NCBI GenBank assembly: GCA_046759385.1
Contig: JBHICC010000009.1
Span: 1-64,000, forward strand
Reading direction: 5' to 3'
Source: JBHICC01 sp046759385
Lineage (GTDB): Bacteria; Pseudomonadota; Gammaproteobacteria; Acidiferrobacterales; SPGG2
Length of the DNA: 64,000 bases
Below are positions 60,112-64,000 of this stretch, in pieces. Numbering within the stretch: the stretch's first letter is position 1; every line of letters starts with the position of its first letter. The translations under genes and the position numbers were made by a program. The notes under the pieces were generated by a model, which was given only the letters and a program-made list of their open reading frames with translations, was not told the DNA's origin and made no database searches.

Positions 60112-61271
60112 TATTCTGCGTCAGCGTCATCCGTCGCCTCCTCCTTGACGGACGCGGCCTTCTTCGTGCTCGCGCGCTTGGGTTTGGCCGTGGCCTTCGT
60201 CTGACGTGGCCGCGTCGCGCGCTTTGTCGTTTTGGGTGCCGCTTTCGCCTTGCCTTCCGCTTCGGCCTTTGCTTTTGTCCGCTTGGTTCGCTTGACTTTC
60301 ACCTTTTTCACGGCCTCGGCTTTTTCTTCTTCGGGCGCTGCCTCGCCTGTGTCTTCGCTCTGATCAGCTTCTGCGGCCTTCGGCTCCGAGGCGGCAGTTT
60401 CTGCCACCGAGCTTACCTCTTCTTGCTCAGGAGACGGCGGTTCGGGTTCGTCAGTAATTGCCACTGGCTCAGGCGGCTCGCGCTTTATGGTGACAGTAAC
60501 GCTCGGCACTTCGGCCGCGGCGTCGACCCGGTGGCCTTCTTCATCCACTTCGATGAATTCCTCGTCACCAGCCAATAACGCCTCTTCGGCCTCCTTACGG
60601 CCCTCGAGAATAGCGTCGGCGCAGGCCTGAGCGTAGAGCCGAATAGCCCGTATGGCGTCATCATTGCCAGGGATTAAGTAATCCACTCCCTCAGGTTTGC
60701 AGTTCGTGTCAACGACAGCGACGACCGGTATATTCAAATGATTCGCTTCGGCCACGGCGATCGCCTCTTGCCCGACGTCGATCACGAACAAAGCGTCCGG
60801 TAGGCCGGGCATGTCCTTGATTCCGGCCAGCGCCCGGTTAAGCTTGCGCAACTCGCGTGTTAGGCCGATGACTTCCTTCTTTCCGAGCTTCTTAACCGTG
60901 CCGTCTTCAAACATCATTTCAAGGTTTTTCAGTCGCTCGATCGAATTCTTTACGGTCTTGTAATTGGTCAAGGTTCCACCCAGCCAACGATGATTCACGT
61001 AGGAAGAATTACTTCGAGTCGCCTCCTCTTGAACAATATCGGCTGCCTGACGTTTCGTACCGACGAACAAGACTGTGCCTCTGTTGGCTGCAAGCTTGCC
61101 TACGAACGCCATCGCCTCGTTGAATAGTGGCAGAGTTTTCTCGAGATTGATGATATGGATCTTGTTGCGCTCGCCGAATATGTACGGGCGCATTTTTGGA
61201 TGCCAGAAACGCGTGCGGTGGCCAAAGTGAACCCCAGCCTCCAACATCTGGCGCATGGTGACGTTGGACAT
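60111..61271 (-). CDS. rpsB: 30S ribosomal protein S2 with long C-terminal extension
   Basis: 386 residues from ATG 61271 (AAAGGAG upstream), against about 240 in E. coli. Residues 1-250 are an ordinary S2 (M-L-E-A-G-V-H-F-G-H-R-T, Y-V-N-H-R-W-L-G-G-T-L-T-N, V-V-A-V-V-D-T-N-C-K-P-E). About 136 further residues are low complexity: first acidic and Pro-rich (EPEPPSPEQEE), then Lys/Ala-rich with K-R-T-K-R-T-K-A-K and T-K-R-A-T-R-P-R-Q-T-K-A, like histone H1 tails, ending acidic. Gene order rpsB-tsf is standard. Confidence 0.95.
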   Translation of the reverse strand: MSNVTMRQMLEAGVHFGHRTRFWHPKMRPYIFGERNKIHIINLEKTLPLFNEAMAFVGKLAANRGTVLFVGTKRQAADIVQEEATRSNSSYVNHRWLGGTLTNYKTVKNSIERLKNLEMMFEDGTVKKLGKKEVIGLTRELRKLNRALAGIKDMPGLPDALFVIDVGQEAIAVAEANHLNIPVVAVVDTNCKPEGVDYLIPGNDDAIRAIRLYAQACADAILEGRKEAEEALLAGDEEFIEVDEEGHRVDAAAEVPSVTVTIKREPPEPVAITDEPEPPSPEQEEVSSVAETAASEPKAAEADQSEDTGEAAPEEEKAEAVKKVKVKRTKRTKAKAEAEGKAKAAPKTTKRATRPRQTKATAKPKRASTKKAASVKEEATDDADAE

Positions 61272-61312
61272 GTGAATACGCTCCTTTCGGGTTAGTCCAC
61301 CACGGCCCCCAT

Positions 61313-61354
61313 GTGCCAACCCCGCCATAACCTTCTCAACGAAGAGCGGGGCAC
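61313..61354 (-). promoter_or_regulatory. structured rpsB leader element
   Basis: In the rpsB leader, CCCCGC (61320-61325) pairs with GCGGGG (61346-61351), flanked by GTG/CAC (61313-61315 with 61352-61354) and an inner CTTC/GAAG stem. S2 represses its own mRNA through a leader in gammaproteobacteria; this fold, about 42-80 bases before the ATG, is a candidate. Similarity to the known motif was not tested. Confidence 0.4.
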
Positions 61355-61398
61355 CCGGACACATGTGACGGTCCCGTGTGAGTTTTAGCAAAACGCGG

Positions 61399-61426
61399 AT
61401 TTTACACTATGGTTGGCGCCTTACAA
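61399..61426 (-). promoter_or_regulatory. rpsB promoter
   Basis: On the minus strand, TTGTAA (61426-61421) lies 16 bases before TAAAAT (61404-61399). This is a good sigma-70 promoter giving a leader of about 120 bases before the rpsB ATG. Confidence 0.6.
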
Positions 61427-61566
61427 TAATGTTATTAAGGGCTTACGGCCCAGAAATGCTCTAAATCGCCTCGAAACGAGTTTCACGGCTGGAAATAAGG
61501 TAAATTAAGCCTCCAGCATGCGTGATGGATGCGACTTTTGTCAAAGTTAGAGTTTAGTCTATCGGA

Positions 61567-62334
61567 ATGCCCATAACCGTAAAGACCCCCGAAGAAATAG
61601 AAAAGATGCGGGTTGCGGGTCGCCTCGCGGCCGAAGTGCTGCAGATGATCGGGCCGCACGTCGAGTCCGGCATTACCACCGCCGAGCTCGACCGCATCTG
61701 CCATGACTACATCATTATTGAGCAGCGAGCGACCCCTGCGCCTTTGAACTATAAAGGCTTTCCAAAGTCTATATGCACCTCGGTTAACCACCAGGTTTGC
61801 CACGGTATCCCGGGCGACAAGAAACTAAAGAAGGGTGACATCATTAATATCGACGTGACCGTGATCAAGGACGGCTATCATGGCGATACCAGCAAGATGT
61901 TTTTCGTGGGGGAGCCATCGATCCAGGCACGGCGACTGGTCAAATTGAGCCACGAGTGCATGATCAAGGGCATCGGTGCCGTTAAAGCCGGGGCACGTTT
62001 GGGAGACATCGGTCACGCAATCCAAGGGCACGCTGAAAAACACAGTCTGTCGGTCGTCCGCGAGTACTGTGGGCACGGTATCGGGCGCGAGTTCCATGAG
62101 GAGCCGCAGGTCCTTCATTATGGTCAGCCCGACACAGGGCATGAACTCCGTCCTGGCATGACAATTACGGTCGAGCCCATGATCAATGCTGGTCGTCGGG
62201 AAGTACGATTGTTGCCAGATAACTGGACAGTTGTTACGCGTGACCACAGCTTATCAGCCCAATGGGAGCACACTGTGTTGGTCACGGAAATGGGCGCTGA
62301 GGTATTGACTCAGCTTGATGGTGACGAACTCTGA
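61567..62334 (+). CDS. map: methionine aminopeptidase type I
   Basis: 255 residues. Removes N-terminal methionine from new proteins. The five metal ligands are visible: Asp in N-I-D-V-T-V-I-K-D-G-Y-H-G-D-T, His in G-H-G-I-G-R-E-F-H-E-E-P, and the two Glu in T-V-E-P-M and Q-W-E-H-T-V. Start MPITVKTPEEIEKMRVAGRL is the family start. Divergent from rpsB, standard in this class; glnD follows at 56 bases. Confidence 0.97.
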   Translation: MPITVKTPEEIEKMRVAGRLAAEVLQMIGPHVESGITTAELDRICHDYIIIEQRATPAPLNYKGFPKSICTSVNHQVCHGIPGDKKLKKGDIINIDVTVIKDGYHGDTSKMFFVGEPSIQARRLVKLSHECMIKGIGAVKAGARLGDIGHAIQGHAEKHSLSVVREYCGHGIGREFHEEPQVLHYGQPDTGHELRPGMTITVEPMINAGRREVRLLPDNWTVVTRDHSLSAQWEHTVLVTEMGAEVLTQLDGDEL

Positions 62335-62390
62335 AGATATAGCCACTCTCCGCCGCTCTCAGCCGCCGCACTGCTACGTCGCATTCGTCT

Positions 62391-64000
62391 ATGTCGGTTA
62401 ATAAGGATCTCGTTTTCAACACGCGGGACTTCGATTCGGCCCTCGCCGAATCCTCAAACCCGCTTGCCTTGTTTAGGGAAAAACTACGTGTCGGACGTGA
62501 GACCCTGAGACAACAACACCTGCAGCACATCAGCGCACAGTCCATTGTGACCACGAACGCGTGGCTGATAGATCAGCTGCTCGTGCGTGCGTGGAGACTG
62601 CACCTCTCGCCAACATTCGCGAATGCTCCGATGGCGCTCGTCGCCGTTGGCGGATACGGCCGTGGCGAACTCCACCCGGCTTCCGATATCGATTTTCTGC
62701 TCCTCATTGCCAATGAGGATCACACGGAGATAACTCCGTTTGTGGAGCCGTTCGTCCGGTTCTTGTGGGATATGGGCCTCGAGGTAGGCCACAGTGTGCG
62801 CTCGGTTAAGGATTGCGTGCAGCTTGCGAAGAAAGATATCACCGTTACCACCAACCTCATGGAGGCGCGATTGCTCGACGGCGAGGCGTCACTGTTCCAC
62901 AAGCTACAGACTATGACGGCCCCAGGGAAATTATGGCCGAGCAGAAAGTTCTTTGCCGCCAAATGGCAGGAACAGATTGAGCGACACCATCGCTTCGATG
63001 ATACCGCCTACAACCTCGAGCCTAATATCAAGGAGGGTCCAGGGGGATTGCGCGACATCCAAATGATCGGGTGGGTTACGCAGCGTCATTTCGGTACCAG
63101 CTCGCTGCATGACTTGGTCGAACGCGACTTTCTAAGCGAGGACGAGTATCGATCGTTGGTGCGTGGTCGAAACTTTCTGTGGCAAGTGCGCAACGGCCTA
63201 CACTATGTCACCGGCCGTCGTGAGGACCGTCTGCTCTTTGATCATCAACGTGTCCTTGCGCAGCAAACGGGCTACGTCGATCGCCCTGGAAGCCTAGCTG
63301 TCGAGCAATTCATGAAGCGCTACTATCGAACGATCAAAGAGCTTTCGCTTCTCAATGAGATTCTATTACAGCATTTTCACGAGGCGATCCTCTCTCGCGG
63401 CAAAACCAAGATCAAGCCAATCAACCGACGCTTCCGCGTACGCAGCAACTTTATCGAGGTTACACACGACGGAGTTTTCGAGCATGCGCCCTATGCTCTG
63501 TTAGAGATATTCTTGATCTTGCAGCAACACCCAAACCTAAAGGGCGTGCGAGCCCACACAATTCGATTGTTACGCGCCAATCTTCATCGTATCGATCGTC
63601 GATTCCGTAAAGATCTCGGTTGTCGCAGCCTGTTTATGGAGATCACACGCCAGCCCCAGGGGCTTACACACGCGTTACGACGTATGAATGCCTATGGCGT
63701 ACTCGGTTCGTACATCCCCGCATTCGGAAAGATCATCGGTCAGATGCAGCATGATCTGTTTCACGTCTACACAGTGGACGAGCACTTGCTTTTCGTTGTC
63801 CGTAATCTGCGCAGGCTGACCATCCCGGAGCACAACAACGAGCTGCCGTTAGCAAGCTCAATTATGCAGCATATCGTGAAGCCGGAACGGCTGTACTTGG
63901 CAGCCTTGTTCCATGATATGGGCAAGGGTCGCGGCGGTGACCATTCTGTGCTAGGCGAAAGGCTGGTAGAGACGTTTTGCCGGCTCCATGAACTGAGCGA
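62391..64000 (+). CDS. glnD: bifunctional uridylyltransferase/UR GlnD (5' part)
   Basis: About 536 codons are visible; the gene runs off the window. GlnD uridylylates and de-uridylylates the PII protein in response to glutamine. The nucleotidyltransferase motif G-G-Y-G-R-G-E-L-H-P-A-S-D-I-D-F-L-L-L lies at about residues 86-104, and the HD-domain marker L-F-H-D-M-G-K-G-R-G-G-D-H near residue 507. ATG 62391 was chosen for the family start; no strong Shine-Dalgarno. Family length is about 880-900, so roughly 350 residues, including the C-terminal ACT domains, are missing. Confidence 0.95.
   Translation, partial: MSVNKDLVFNTRDFDSALAESSNPLALFREKLRVGRETLRQQHLQHISAQSIVTTNAWLIDQLLVRAWRLHLSPTFANAPMALVAVGGYGRGELHPASDIDFLLLIANEDHTEITPFVEPFVRFLWDMGLEVGHSVRSVKDCVQLAKKDITVTTNLMEARLLDGEASLFHKLQTMTAPGKLWPSRKFFAAKWQEQIERHHRFDDTAYNLEPNIKEGPGGLRDIQMIGWVTQRHFGTSSLHDLVERDFLSEDEYRSLVRGRNFLWQVRNGLHYVTGRREDRLLFDHQRVLAQQTGYVDRPGSLAVEQFMKRYYRTIKELSLLNEILLQHFHEAILSRGKTKIKPINRRFRVRSNFIEVTHDGVFEHAPYALLEIFLILQQHPNLKGVRAHTIRLLRANLHRIDRRFRKDLGCRSLFMEITRQPQGLTHALRRMNAYGVLGSYIPAFGKIIGQMQHDLFHVYTVDEHLLFVVRNLRRLTIPEHNNELPLASSIMQHIVKPERLYLAALFHDMGKGRGGDHSVLGERLVETFCRLHELS

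Overview
The window looks like a chromosomal piece of an uncultured gammaproteobacterium. Gene orders that are standard in that class run through it: acpS-pdxJ-recO-era-rnc-DUF4845-lepB-lepA-rseB-rseA-rpoE, ygfX-sdhE-sdhBADC, ftsB-eno-kdsA-pyrG-tilS-accA-dnaE, and the envelope supercluster rnhB-lpxB-lpxA-fabZ-lpxD-skp-bamA-rseP-dxr-cdsA-uppS-frr-pyrH-tsf-rpsB, with map and glnD divergent at the right edge. KDO and lipid A genes indicate a Gram-negative LPS outer membrane. No rRNA, transposase, integrase, phage module or CRISPR array is visible.

Bases 1-10,400 are an accessory, gene-sparse region. It opens with two degenerate tRNA-like 3' ends (33-57, Arg-like; 246-310, Asn-like without a normal D arm). 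About a dozen small, mostly single genes follow: a lipoprotein with a fibronectin-III-like domain, several short Sec-exported proteins of unknown function, DoxX, a PilZ protein, a TIGR02466-like 2OG-Fe(II) oxygenase, a peptidoglycan-binding-domain protein and a DUF1059-like mini-protein. Three factor-independent terminators and several direct or inverted repeats lie between them.

Bases 10,577-20,415 (all minus strand) carry the lepA-to-acpS translation/RNA-processing block and the rpoE-rseA-rseB envelope-stress operon. The lepA frame is full length apart from one in-frame TAG at a conserved tryptophan position. Bases 20,412-23,624 hold succinate dehydrogenase with its FAD-assembly factor; ygfZ is divergent from it. 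Bases 24,845-34,904 hold the ftsB-to-dnaE block.

Bases 35,114-46,538 are a complete, plus-strand gspCDEFGHIJKLMN type II secretion operon with tightly overlapping genes. It sits between dnaE and rnhB, which are normally adjacent, and has no prepilin peptidase gene beside it. From 46,658 to 61,271 the minus-strand envelope cluster couples lipid A synthesis, outer-membrane protein assembly, isoprenoid and phospholipid synthesis and translation factors; many neighbouring frames overlap by 1-4 bases, which suggests translational coupling. rpsB has an unusual charged C-terminal tail of about 136 residues. The window ends inside glnD.

I did not find a convincing new multi-gene system. The most unusual observations are the lepA amber codon, the S2 tail, the TTACAGAT triple repeat at 1244-1273, the in-frame nested small gene at 5571, and the tRNA-like remnants at the left edge.
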